From Akkermansia muciniphila (lineage in GTDB: Bacteria; Verrucomicrobiota; Verrucomicrobiia; Opitutales; Opitutaceae), in assembly GCA_945888375.1 (NCBI GenBank), contig CAMCZZ010000008.1, positions 1 through 64,000 of the forward strand: 64,000 nt of DNA, given 5' to 3'. The notes beneath the pieces are model-generated. The model did no database searches and was not told the origin of the DNA. It worked only from the letters and a program-made list of their open reading frames with translations. Below, one piece after another: positions 25,991 to 34,033 of this stretch. Each line of letters begins with the position of its first letter. Within the stretch, counting starts at the first letter, position 1. The translations under genes were made by a program, and so were the position numbers.

Positions 25991-26022
25991 CCGGCCCTTC
26001 CTGGCGGGAGGGCCGGTTTTTT
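25991..26022 (+). terminator. Intrinsic terminator after first PII gene
   Basis: CCGGCCCTTCC pairs with GGAGGGCCGG (one bulge) and is followed by six T residues. It separates the first PII gene from amt. Confidence 0.85.
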
Positions 26023-26226
26023 GTGCCTTTCGCTGAGCGCGGCAGTCGCGCGCGGTATCGGAGCGCGCGGACGGGTGGCGGTTGACCACGCGAGTTGATG
26101 GCACAAGCGCACCGGCCGGTGTTTAAAAGTTACCAGTTACCCGCCAAATGATTTTTTTATTTTATAATATATTGATAAACAACAATTTATTTTTACCTGA
26201 TTTTTTTTCATGCGAAACACCGAGGA

Positions 26227-26242
26227 TGGCCTGCCGTTTGCT
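26227..26242 (+). promoter_or_regulatory. Sigma-54-like promoter immediately upstream of amt
   Basis: TGGCCTGCCGTTTGCT fits the sigma-54 consensus TGGCAYRNNNNTTGCW at every defined position but one, with correct GG-GC spacing. Ammonium transporter genes are commonly driven by RpoN, which supports the reading. The expected transcription start would leave only about 6 nt before the ATG at 26259, so either the mRNA is nearly leaderless or the match is chance. The 100 nt before it (26140-26220) are very AT-rich, with a TATAAT at 26163-26168 that could be an alternative sigma-70 -10 box. Confidence 0.45.
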
Positions 26243-26258
26243 AATCTTGTTTTCGTCT

Positions 26259-27710
26259 ATGAAGTCATTCCTCAAATCCATCCTTTGTTCGCTAGCTCTG
26301 GCCGGCGTGACAATCCCATCCATCGCGCAGGATGCGGCCGCACCGGCCGCGCCTGCTGAAGCCGCCGCCGTGGCGGCTCCGACTGAACCGACGGTCGAGC
26401 AGCGGCTCGGCGATATCGAAGCATACCTGAACAACACCGCTCGCGTCACGGACGGTAATTCAAAGATTTCCGGCCCCGGTCCGGGACACAACGCGTGGCA
26501 GATGGTCAGCACCGCGCTCGTCATTTTCATGACCTTGCCTGGTCTGGCGCTTTTTTACGGTGGTCTGGTCCGCAAGAAGAACATTCTCTCCGTTTTCGCG
26601 CAGTGTTTTGCCATCGCCGGTCTCGTCTCCATCCTTTGGTGGGCAGTCGGCTACAGCCTCTCCTTCGGCTCCGGTGGCAATGCGTTCATCGGCGGCCTGG
26701 GCAACATGATGCTGAGCGGCGTCGAGCCCGGTGTCACGGGTGCTGGATACTACTGGATCAGCGACACCATGTGGAGCATGTTCCAGCTCTCTTTCGCCAT
26801 TATCACCCCGGCTCTTATTCTCGGTGCCATCGCCGAGCGCATGAAGTTCGCCGCCGTGCTCGCGTTCGTCGCCCTCTGGATGTTCGCCGTTTACTTCCCC
26901 TTCGCCCATATGGTTTGGGCGACCGATGGTCTCATGTGCGGCCCGCTAAATCCGAATGCCGCCATCAAGGCCATCGACTTCGCCGGCGGCACCGTCGTTC
27001 ACATGACCTCCGGCTGGTCCGCGCTCGTGCTCTGTATCATCCTCGGGCCGCGCCTCGGGTTCGGTAAGGAGAAGATGACTCCGCACTCCATGACGCTTTG
27101 CGCGATCGGCACTGGAATGCTGTGGGTCGGCTGGTATGGGTTTAACGCCGGCTCCGCCTTGGGCGCCGACGCCATCGCCTCCAACGCCTTCGCCACCACC
27201 ACGCTTGCGGCCGCGACCGCCGGGTTTGTCTGGGGTATCGCAGAGTGGGTCCTCAAGGGCCACGCCTCCGTGCTGGGCTTCTGCTCGGGCATCGTCGCGG
27301 GCCTGGTTGTCATCACCCCCGGTGCCGGCTTTGTGACGCCCTCCTCCGCCGTGATCATCGGTGTTCTTGCCGGTATCATTCCCTTCGTGTTCGTGAGCTA
27401 CCTCAAGGCCAAGCTCGGTCTCGACGACGCGCTCGACACGTTCGGCATCCACGGCGTAGGCGGCACTCTTGGCGCCATCCTCACGGGTATCTTCGCCAGC
27501 GAAAAGGCCAACTCGGTCGTCGCCGGCCTCAAGGATGGTCTCCTCATGGAGCAGCTGAAGGCCGTGGCCTTGACCATCGTGTGGAGCGTGGTAGCCACCG
27601 CGATCATTGCTTACCTCATCAAGTTCACCATCGGCCTCCGGCCCACCGCCGAGGTCGAGCGTCAGGGTCTCGACATCAACGAGCATGGCGAAGAGGGTTA
27701 CGTAGACTGA
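26259..27710 (+). CDS. amt: Ammonium transporter
   Basis: A 483-residue Amt/MEP/Rh channel. An N-terminal signal peptide (M-K-S-F-L-K-S-I-L, cleaved near S-I-A-Q-D) precedes an Ala/Pro-rich periplasmic extension of about 50 residues and then 11 hydrophobic segments. The pore twin histidines are in G-G-T-V-V-H-M-T-S-G and F-G-I-H-G-V-G-G-T-L-G, and F-Y-G-G-L-V-R-K-K-N is the conserved first-helix loop. It conducts ammonium inward and is normally blocked by unmodified PII. The extension is longer than in E. coli AmtB. A second PII gene follows 37 nt later. Confidence 0.94.
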   Translation: MKSFLKSILCSLALAGVTIPSIAQDAAAPAAPAEAAAVAAPTEPTVEQRLGDIEAYLNNTARVTDGNSKISGPGPGHNAWQMVSTALVIFMTLPGLALFYGGLVRKKNILSVFAQCFAIAGLVSILWWAVGYSLSFGSGGNAFIGGLGNMMLSGVEPGVTGAGYYWISDTMWSMFQLSFAIITPALILGAIAERMKFAAVLAFVALWMFAVYFPFAHMVWATDGLMCGPLNPNAAIKAIDFAGGTVVHMTSGWSALVLCIILGPRLGFGKEKMTPHSMTLCAIGTGMLWVGWYGFNAGSALGADAIASNAFATTTLAAATAGFVWGIAEWVLKGHASVLGFCSGIVAGLVVITPGAGFVTPSSAVIIGVLAGIIPFVFVSYLKAKLGLDDALDTFGIHGVGGTLGAILTGIFASEKANSVVAGLKDGLLMEQLKAVALTIVWSVVATAIIAYLIKFTIGLRPTAEVERQGLDINEHGEEGYVD

Positions 27711-27726
27711 TCCCTGCCCCGCATAA

Positions 27727-28086
<360 letters not shown>

Positions 28087-28114
28087 ACCTGTTTTCCCCG
28101 GTTGATTCTACCCC

Positions 28115-28147
28115 CCGGCCGCGCCCTGCGCGCGCCGGGTTTTTTTG
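28115..28147 (+). terminator. Intrinsic terminator of the amt-PII operon
   Basis: CCCGGCCGCGC pairs with GCGCGCCGGG allowing one bulge, followed by seven T residues, about 28 nt after the PII stop. Confidence 0.8.
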
Positions 28148-28181
28148 CTGACGGCGCGCCGTCAGTGCCCCGGTAGCCGGG

Positions 28182-28871
28182 CTAATATTTTTTCTCGTAG
28201 TGGTGGCCGAGCGCGTCGGTAAACACGAGCACCCCAGCGCGGACCCCGCTCAGACGCAGACCTAAATCCTGGTCAACCGTATCGTTTAGCCGGAAAACTT
28301 TTTCGTTCATCAGCACGCGGGCTTGGTCTTCCCGGCCCCGGACTCCAGTGATGCGGGCCGCGGCGAGAAAACTGCGGATGCGCGGGGCAGGATCCAGTGG
28401 CGCGGGTGCCGGGGGTAGTGACGGTGCGGCGGGAGCAGCAAGGCTGACGACGGGATCTGCTGGTGTCTCCGGGCCATTGACCGTGGTGGGGGCGGCCGGA
28501 GGGGAGGCGGGCGCGGAATGGGGAGCCGTGAGCGGTGGCAGGGTTACAGCCGCCAGTGGCTCGGGCGGGGTTGCCTTTACCGGCAAGGCGGGCCCGGAAG
28601 TTGGGGTGGGGACGGTCGGTTTGTCGCTTGCGACCGGGGCCTTGGTGGCGGGCGTGACGCCGTAGTGCAGGATCAGGGCGGTGGCTCCTGCGCCGGTCGC
28701 CAGCAAGCCGAGCCCGAACCACAAGGGAGCAAGCGTGCGGTGATGGCTGGCGGCGCGGACGTGCGTGGTGACCGCCGCCGCCGCCACGCCGCTAGGCGCG
28801 CGGGAAAGCGGGGCCGACTCGAGAGTCCGCTGGCGCTGGGCTTTTTTTAGGGCTTCGTTAATCAGGCTCAT
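28182..28871 (-). CDS. GspB-like single-pass membrane protein
   Basis: A 229-residue protein. M-S-L-I-N-E-A-L-K-K-A-Q at the N terminus matches the cytoplasmic start of GspB/ExeB proteins. A transmembrane helix (about 50-72) follows, then a long Pro/Ala/Thr linker, then a compact C-terminal domain of about 60 residues (I-T-G-V-R-G-x-x-x-x-A-R-V-L-M-N, L-N-D-T-V, G-V-R-A-G-V-L-V-F-T-D) like the GspB periplasmic domain. With GspA it forms a peptidoglycan-associated complex assisting type II secretin assembly. The gene lies 40 nt after gspA on the same strand. Family assignment rests on the pairing and motifs. Confidence 0.7.
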   Translation of the reverse strand: MSLINEALKKAQRQRTLESAPLSRAPSGVAAAAVTTHVRAASHHRTLAPLWFGLGLLATGAGATALILHYGVTPATKAPVASDKPTVPTPTSGPALPVKATPPEPLAAVTLPPLTAPHSAPASPPAAPTTVNGPETPADPVVSLAAPAAPSLPPAPAPLDPAPRIRSFLAAARITGVRGREDQARVLMNEKVFRLNDTVDQDLGLRLSGVRAGVLVFTDALGHHYEKKY

Positions 28872-28911
28872 GGCACGGACGTGGTTTGGGGTTCGGGGCG
28901 GGTCAAGGGGC

Positions 28912-29730
28912 TCAGTCGGTGAGCCGTCGGACGTCTTGGATTGCACGACGCACGTCCCACCAATTCACCTCGTCGGACTCGCGGATGTAGGCGGCGAGGA
29001 GGGCCTTGTCGCAGAGGTTGTTCACTACCCTGGGCACGCCTTGGCTGTGCCGGTGGAGAAGGTGCAGGGCCCAACGAGTGAAAAAAGGCCGCCCCGTGCT
29101 GCCGGCGAGGGTGAGACGGTGCTGGACGTAGTGGGTGAGTTCGTGGCGGGTCAGCGGCTTTAACTCGTAGTGGACGAGCACGCGCTGGCGAAGCTGGCGG
29201 AGCTCGGGCTGGCGGAGCAGATCTTTCAGTTCCGGTTGCCCCATTAACACGATTTGGAGGAGTTTGTGTTTATCCGTCTCCAGATTGGACAGCAGCCTCA
29301 CCTGCTCGAGCACCGCGTAGGACAGGTTCTGGGCTTCGTCGATGATCAGTAGGATCTCGCGCCCGGCGGCGATGCGGCGGAGGAGCACCTGGTTGAGCTG
29401 GGCCAGCAAATCGGGCTGGGCCTCATGTTGCGTGGGCTCGCCGAGTTCGGTCAGGATGGCGCGCAGCATCTGCGACTCGTTGATGGAGGGATTTAGAATC
29501 AGGGCGGTGTCAAAGCGACCGTCCTGCTCCAGATCATTCAGGAATTGACGGCACAGGGTGGTTTTTCCGCAGCCGACTTCGCCCACGATCACGATAAATC
29601 CCTTTTTCTCAAAAACCCCGTATTTCAAGTGCTGCAAGGCTTCCTGATGGGTGGGGCTGAGGTAGAGAAACCTGGGATCGGGCGTGATGTGGAAAGGGAG
29701 TTCCGACAGCGCGTAGTAGCTCTGATACAT
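28912..29730 (-). CDS. GspA/ExeA-like AAA+ ATPase
   Basis: A 272-residue ATPase. It begins Y-Q-S-Y-Y-A-L-S-E-L-P-F-H-I-T-P-D-P-R-F-L-Y-like sequence, the hallmark of ExeA-type proteins, then has Walker A G-E-V-G-C-G-K-T-T, Walker B L-L-I-I-D-E-A-Q-N and the sensor region I-V-L-M-G-Q-P-E-L. ExeA/GspA couples ATP hydrolysis to cell-wall remodelling for secretin insertion. A C-terminal transmembrane and peptidoglycan-binding half, present in Aeromonas ExeA, is missing, so this is the short cytosolic form also used with type IV pilus or MSHA loci. Divergent from the ftsB-like gene. Confidence 0.83.
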   Translation of the reverse strand: MYQSYYALSELPFHITPDPRFLYLSPTHQEALQHLKYGVFEKKGFIVIVGEVGCGKTTLCRQFLNDLEQDGRFDTALILNPSINESQMLRAILTELGEPTQHEAQPDLLAQLNQVLLRRIAAGREILLIIDEAQNLSYAVLEQVRLLSNLETDKHKLLQIVLMGQPELKDLLRQPELRQLRQRVLVHYELKPLTRHELTHYVQHRLTLAGSTGRPFFTRWALHLLHRHSQGVPRVVNNLCDKALLAAYIRESDEVNWWDVRRAIQDVRRLTD

Positions 29731-29849
29731 CGCGGCGAGAGGTAGCGGGCATGGCGGGGGCAAGGCACGCCAAATCACACGCGCAAAAAAAACCGGCGCG
29801 TGATTTACACCGGCAGGCCTCCTCGTCACAACGGGTCACGCTGTCTTCC

Positions 29850-30137
29850 ATGCCTGCCTGGCTCCATCGTCTTACTCTGGCCCTTTCCGCTCTCGTCGCC
29901 CTCGGCGTCATTGGCGGTCTGGCGGTGGTGCTGGCCCAAACCCGGGCCGAATATGCACAGGTGAGGCAACTAGAGATTCGCACGCGGCAGCGGCTTGCAG
30001 AGGTGGAGACCAAGCTGGCGGAGCAGGAATTGGTGCTGGAGCGGTTGCGCTCCGATCCCGCCTACGTCGAGCGGGTCATCCGCCGCCGTCTGGGCTACGC
30101 CAAGCCCGATGAGTTCGTCTTTCGGTTCGAGGAATAG
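29850..30137 (+). CDS. FtsB/DivIC-like septum protein
   Basis: A 95-residue bitopic protein: a short N terminus, one transmembrane helix (about 8-28), then a coiled coil (A-E-Y-A-Q-V-R-Q-L-E ... L-E-R-L-R-S-D-P-A-Y-V-E-R-V-I-R-R-R-L-G-Y) ending with the D-P-x-Y-x-E-x-x-x-R-x-x-L-G-Y-x-x-P-x-E signature of the septum-formation initiator family. It presumably works in the divisome with FtsL and FtsQ. The start at 29850 keeps the membrane helix at the N terminus. The next gene on the strand is 72 nt away. Confidence 0.82.
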   Translation: MPAWLHRLTLALSALVALGVIGGLAVVLAQTRAEYAQVRQLEIRTRQRLAEVETKLAEQELVLERLRSDPAYVERVIRRRLGYAKPDEFVFRFEE

Positions 30138-30209
30138 GCCGCGCCGGAATGTTGCGCGAAAAGGCGTTGCCGGGCGCCGCGGCGGGCGCCTTCACTGCAT
30201 TTACTTCCC

Positions 30210-31628
30210 ATGGTTTCCCAACCTCTCATCGCGGCGTTTCAGCAGGCCGGCCAAGGCCACGTATTCGCGTTTTACGACCAGCTTTCGCCGGAGCGGCAGG
30301 CGGACTTGCTGGCGGATGCGGCCGAGATCGACCTCGCTGAAATCAGCCAACTCAACCGCACGCTGGTTCAGGGCAACGCCGCCGCCGGGATCGATCTCTC
30401 CGATCTTGCCCCTGCGCCTTACGAGGCCCTGCCCCAAAACGGCGGTGACGCCGCCGCGTGGTCCGAGGCCAAGCGTTTGGGCGAGGAAGCACTGCGCGCC
30501 GGCCGCGTGGCGGCTTTCGTCGTCGCGGGCGGCCAGGGCACGCGCCTCGGCTACGACGGCCCCAAGGGCACTTATCCGGTTACACCGGTGTGTAAAAAGA
30601 CCCTCTTTCAAGTCTTTGCCGAAAAGATCCGCGCGGCGGGCTTACGTTATGGCCGGCCCGTCCACTGGTTTATCATGACCAGTCATCTCAACCATGCCGC
30701 GACCGAGGAGTTTTTCCGCGACCACGGTTTCTTCGGCCTCGCCGAGACGCAGGTGCATTTTTTCCGTCAGGGGCGCATGCCGGCGGTGGGTCTGGATGGC
30801 CGTATTTTGCTGGAGGAGAAGCATCGTATCGCGATGTCGCCAGACGGCCACGGCGGCTCTCTGCGTGCCCTCCAGCGTAGCGGCGCGGTGGACCTCATGG
30901 CTCGGGAAGGTATCGAGATCCTCAGCTACTTCCAGGTGGATAACCCGCTGGTGCGCTTCATCGATCCCGCGTTCGTGGGCTGGCATCTAAAGAACCGGTC
31001 CGAGATGAGCAGCAAAATGGTGCCGAAGGCCTATGCGGGTGAGAAGGTCGGCCACTTTTGCGCCCAGCGGGGCAAGACCGTGGTTATTGAGTATTCCGAT
31101 TTGCCCCAACCTCGCCAGCAGGAGACCGACGCGGCCGGGCGGCTGCGTTTTCTCGCCGGCTCCATCGCTATCCATTTGCTGGATCGTGACTTCATTCGTC
31201 GCATGGCCACCGGTTTGGACGCGTTGCCCTTTCATCGGGCGGACAAAAAAATCCCCTGCCTGGACGCCGCGGGTTTGCCCCAGAAGCCGGAGAAACCCAA
31301 TGGCGTTAAGTTTGAGCTTTTTGTTTTCGACGCGCTGCCCTTCGCGAAAAATCCGGTCATAATCGAGACCGATCGCGCCGACGATTTCTCGCCCGTTAAG
31401 AATGCCGAGGGCCTCGACTCCCCGCGCACCTGCGCTGAGGACCAGCTGCGGCAGTTTGCGCGCTGGGCCAACGCCGGCGGGGCCAACATTCCTTTGGACG
31501 CCACTGGCCTGCCGCCCTTTGCTTTTGAAGTGTCACCGCTCTTTGGTTACGATGAAGACAGCTTCGCCGCCTCTTGGGCCGCCTGTTCTTCGCCGCCCGC
31601 CGTCGCTGCCGGCGTGGTGCTCGGGTAA
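30210..31628 (+). CDS. UDP-N-acetylglucosamine/UDP-sugar pyrophosphorylase (AGX1-like)
   Basis: A 472-residue nucleotidyltransferase of the eukaryotic UAP/AGX1 type, not the GlmU type. The nucleotide loop is V-A-G-G-Q-G-T-R-L-G-Y-D-G-P-K-G, with M-T-S-H-L-N and Y-F-Q-V-D-N-P-L-V further on and K-F-E-L-F-V-F-D-A-L near the C terminus, all conserved in the family. It makes UDP-GlcNAc (or UDP-Glc/GalNAc) from UTP and the sugar 1-phosphate. The next gene, 17 nt away, encodes a phosphohexomutase that would supply that sugar phosphate. Leader is pyrimidine-rich. Confidence 0.88.
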   Translation: MVSQPLIAAFQQAGQGHVFAFYDQLSPERQADLLADAAEIDLAEISQLNRTLVQGNAAAGIDLSDLAPAPYEALPQNGGDAAAWSEAKRLGEEALRAGRVAAFVVAGGQGTRLGYDGPKGTYPVTPVCKKTLFQVFAEKIRAAGLRYGRPVHWFIMTSHLNHAATEEFFRDHGFFGLAETQVHFFRQGRMPAVGLDGRILLEEKHRIAMSPDGHGGSLRALQRSGAVDLMAREGIEILSYFQVDNPLVRFIDPAFVGWHLKNRSEMSSKMVPKAYAGEKVGHFCAQRGKTVVIEYSDLPQPRQQETDAAGRLRFLAGSIAIHLLDRDFIRRMATGLDALPFHRADKKIPCLDAAGLPQKPEKPNGVKFELFVFDALPFAKNPVIIETDRADDFSPVKNAEGLDSPRTCAEDQLRQFARWANAGGANIPLDATGLPPFAFEVSPLFGYDEDSFAASWAACSSPPAVAAGVVLG

Positions 31629-31645
31629 ACGCTGCTTTTCTCCTC

Positions 31646-33607
31646 ATGTCTTCACCTCTCCCCCTCAAGGATGCGTTCCTCGGCGCGGAATTGCTCCCGT
31701 CCACCCTCGTCAATTTGCACCGCTGGCTGGACGCTGGCCTGCCCGCGTGGGCGATCGCCTCGCTGGAGGAACTCGTCGCCGCCAAGGCTTGGGGCGAGTT
31801 GAACGACCGCTTTTACCAAGATCTTGAATTCGGCACCGGCGGCATGCGCGGCCGCACGATCGGCCGCGTCTCGACCGCCGCCGAACAGGGCGTGGCTGGT
31901 CCGCTTGGCACGCCGGAGCACGCTGCCATCGGCAGCAACATTCTCAACGACTACACTCTGGTCCGCGCGACCATCGGACTTTACCGCTACACCGCCTCCG
32001 TGCTCGCGGCCCAGGGCGACCCGCGCCCGCCCGCGCTCGTGATCGCGCACGACGTCCGGCACTTCTCGCGGCACTTCTGCGAGCTGGCCGCGTCCGCCTG
32101 GTCCCGCCTCGGCGGCCAAGCCTACATCTTCGCCGGCCCCCGGTCCACGCCCCAGCTGAGCTTCACCGTGCGGCACCTTGGCGCGCACTGCGGCGTGGTC
32201 ATCACCGCCAGCCACAACCCGCCCCACGACAACGGCTTCAAGGCCTACTTCGGGGACGGCGCCCAGCTCGTCGCCCCCCACGACGCCGGCGTCGTGGCCG
32301 AGGTCGGCCAGGTGCCGCTCGGCGATCTCGCCGCCTTCCTAGCCAAGGACCTCGCGCGCGTGGTCACGCTTGGCGGTCCGGCCGACGCAGCCTACCGCGC
32401 CGCCGCCGCTACCGCCGTGATCGATCCCGCCGTCTTCGCCGCCGTGCGCCTGAAAGTCGCCTACACCTCGATCCACGGCGTCGGCAACGTCATGTCCGTG
32501 CCGCTGCTCCAGGCCGCCGGGGTGGAGCTGCACGAGGAGCCCGCCCAGGCCGTCCACGACCCGCGTTTCCCGACTGTGAAATCGCCCAACCCCGAAAACG
32601 CCGAGGCGCTTTCGCTCGCGGTCAAGTTGGCCGAGGAGAAGGGCCTGGATCTGGTCATGGCCACCGACCCAGATTGCGATCGCATGGGCTGCGCGGTGCG
32701 CGGATCCGACGGCAAGATGCATTTGTTGAGCGGCAACCAGATCGGTGCGCTCATGACCGACTACCGTCTGGGCCGGTTCAAGGAGCTGGGTATCATCCCC
32801 GCCTCCGGCTCCGATCGCGTCGCGCTGGTCAAGACCTTCGTCACCACCTCGCTGCAGGACGAGATCGCCCGCTCCCACGGCGTGAAGGTCGTCAACACCC
32901 TCACCGGCTTCAAGTGGATCGCGGCCAAGATCCGCGGCTACGAGGAGGCCCTCAAGGCCGGCTACCTCGCAAAACACGGCGTCGCGATCGACTACGACGC
33001 CACGCCCTTCGCCAGCCGCGCGAAATTGCTGCAGGAATTCTCCACCTTTTACGCCTTCGGCTGCGAGGAGAGCTACGGCTACCTCGCGAATGACTTGGTG
33101 CGGGACAAGGATGGTAATTCCGCCTGCCTGATGCTGGCCGAACTTTGCGCCTATGTGAAGGGCCGCGGGATCACCGTGCCGGAGTATCTGGACGAGATTT
33201 ACCTTCGCACCGGCTACTTCCTTGAGGGGGTTATCAATTTATACTACGAGGGCGCGAGCGGTGCGGCCAAGATCAAGCGCATCCTTACCACCTACCGCGA
33301 GCAGCCGCCGGCGGCTTTCGGCGACGTAGCGGTGACTCAGTTCCAGGATTTCGGGCGTATGGATATCCACGACGCCGATGGCGAGCTCGTGCCAAAGCAG
33401 GATCTCTACCTCGTGACCCTGGCCAACGGCTATACCTTTGCCGCGCGCGGGTCGGGCACGGAGCCGAAGATGAAGTTCTACGTTTTTGCCAAGGCTCCGG
33501 TTGCCACCGCTGCCATGCTCCCCGCCGTCAAGTTGGCGGTGAAGGCCGAGCTCGATCGTGTGAAGACGCTGATCGAGGTCGATGCGCAAGCCCGGGCCGC
33601 TGGCTGA
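31646..33607 (+). CDS. Phosphohexomutase (phosphoglucomutase/phosphomannomutase family)
   Basis: A 653-residue alpha-D-phosphohexomutase. The phosphoserine loop is I-T-A-S-H-N-P-P-H-D-N-G, the Mg2+ loop A-T-D-P-D-C-D-R, the sugar-specificity loop C-E-E-S-Y-G-Y, and the phosphate-binding loop R-G-S-G-T-E-P-K. G-T-G-G-M-R-G near residue 63 is the usual entry motif of the large PgcA/PGM2-like branch. It interconverts hexose 6- and 1-phosphates. It lies 17 nt downstream of the UDP-sugar pyrophosphorylase. The start ATG follows an 11-nt pyrimidine run (31635-31645). The 426 bp beyond the stop hold an interspersed element (33681-33905) and no gene. Confidence 0.9.
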   Translation: MSSPLPLKDAFLGAELLPSTLVNLHRWLDAGLPAWAIASLEELVAAKAWGELNDRFYQDLEFGTGGMRGRTIGRVSTAAEQGVAGPLGTPEHAAIGSNILNDYTLVRATIGLYRYTASVLAAQGDPRPPALVIAHDVRHFSRHFCELAASAWSRLGGQAYIFAGPRSTPQLSFTVRHLGAHCGVVITASHNPPHDNGFKAYFGDGAQLVAPHDAGVVAEVGQVPLGDLAAFLAKDLARVVTLGGPADAAYRAAAATAVIDPAVFAAVRLKVAYTSIHGVGNVMSVPLLQAAGVELHEEPAQAVHDPRFPTVKSPNPENAEALSLAVKLAEEKGLDLVMATDPDCDRMGCAVRGSDGKMHLLSGNQIGALMTDYRLGRFKELGIIPASGSDRVALVKTFVTTSLQDEIARSHGVKVVNTLTGFKWIAAKIRGYEEALKAGYLAKHGVAIDYDATPFASRAKLLQEFSTFYAFGCEESYGYLANDLVRDKDGNSACLMLAELCAYVKGRGITVPEYLDEIYLRTGYFLEGVINLYYEGASGAAKIKRILTTYREQPPAAFGDVAVTQFQDFGRMDIHDADGELVPKQDLYLVTLANGYTFAARGSGTEPKMKFYVFAKAPVATAAMLPAVKLAVKAELDRVKTLIEVDAQARAAG

Positions 33608-33680
33608 ACCGCTCGGCCCCCCTCTTGGCGCCACCGATGGCCTTTGGGGGAGGGCGTCGGGTCTCCGAGGTCGTGCCGTG

Positions 33681-33905
33681 CCGGGATCCTGCCGTAGAAC
33701 GGCGGAGCAGCAGGGTGGAATGGCGAATGTATTTCGGTGCGGAGCGAGTAAAGGACCGAGTGAAGCGGAGATGGCGCCGCTCGGAGCCGTAGGCGGAGGG
33801 TGAGACCGCAGGGCGAACCATACTCGATGGTTATTTCGGGCGAGGGCCCGACCGAAAGGCGACGCCAGTTCGCTTGATGGGACCCGGGCAACTGCATGAT
33901 CCCGG
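33681..33905 (+). repeat. Interspersed palindromic element, copy 2
   Basis: The longest copy (225 bp), from CCGGGATCCTGCCGTAG to CAACTGCATGATCCCGG. It lies 73 nt after the mutase stop and 128 nt before cobA-hemD. Its central hairpin is AACCAT/ATGGTT (33816-33832), where the other copies have TACCC/GGGTA: both sides of the stem have changed together. The CC-GAAA-GG hairpin is intact. Shared core blocks with the other copies include GCGGAGCAGC, AGTGAAGCGGAGATGGCG, and GCAGGGCGAAC. The rest of the intergenic space (33608-33680, 33906-34033) shows nothing else recognisable. Confidence 0.85.
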
Positions 33906-34033
33906 TTGTGGTGTCAGTTGAAACGTCGCGGAATCCGGTTTGAATCAATCTTGCCTGTCAGCGTGCCTTGCGGTGCGGGTATTGGCTTTGTTTTCGTGTG
34001 CCCCGTTCGGGGTTGACGGTATTTCTCTCCTCC

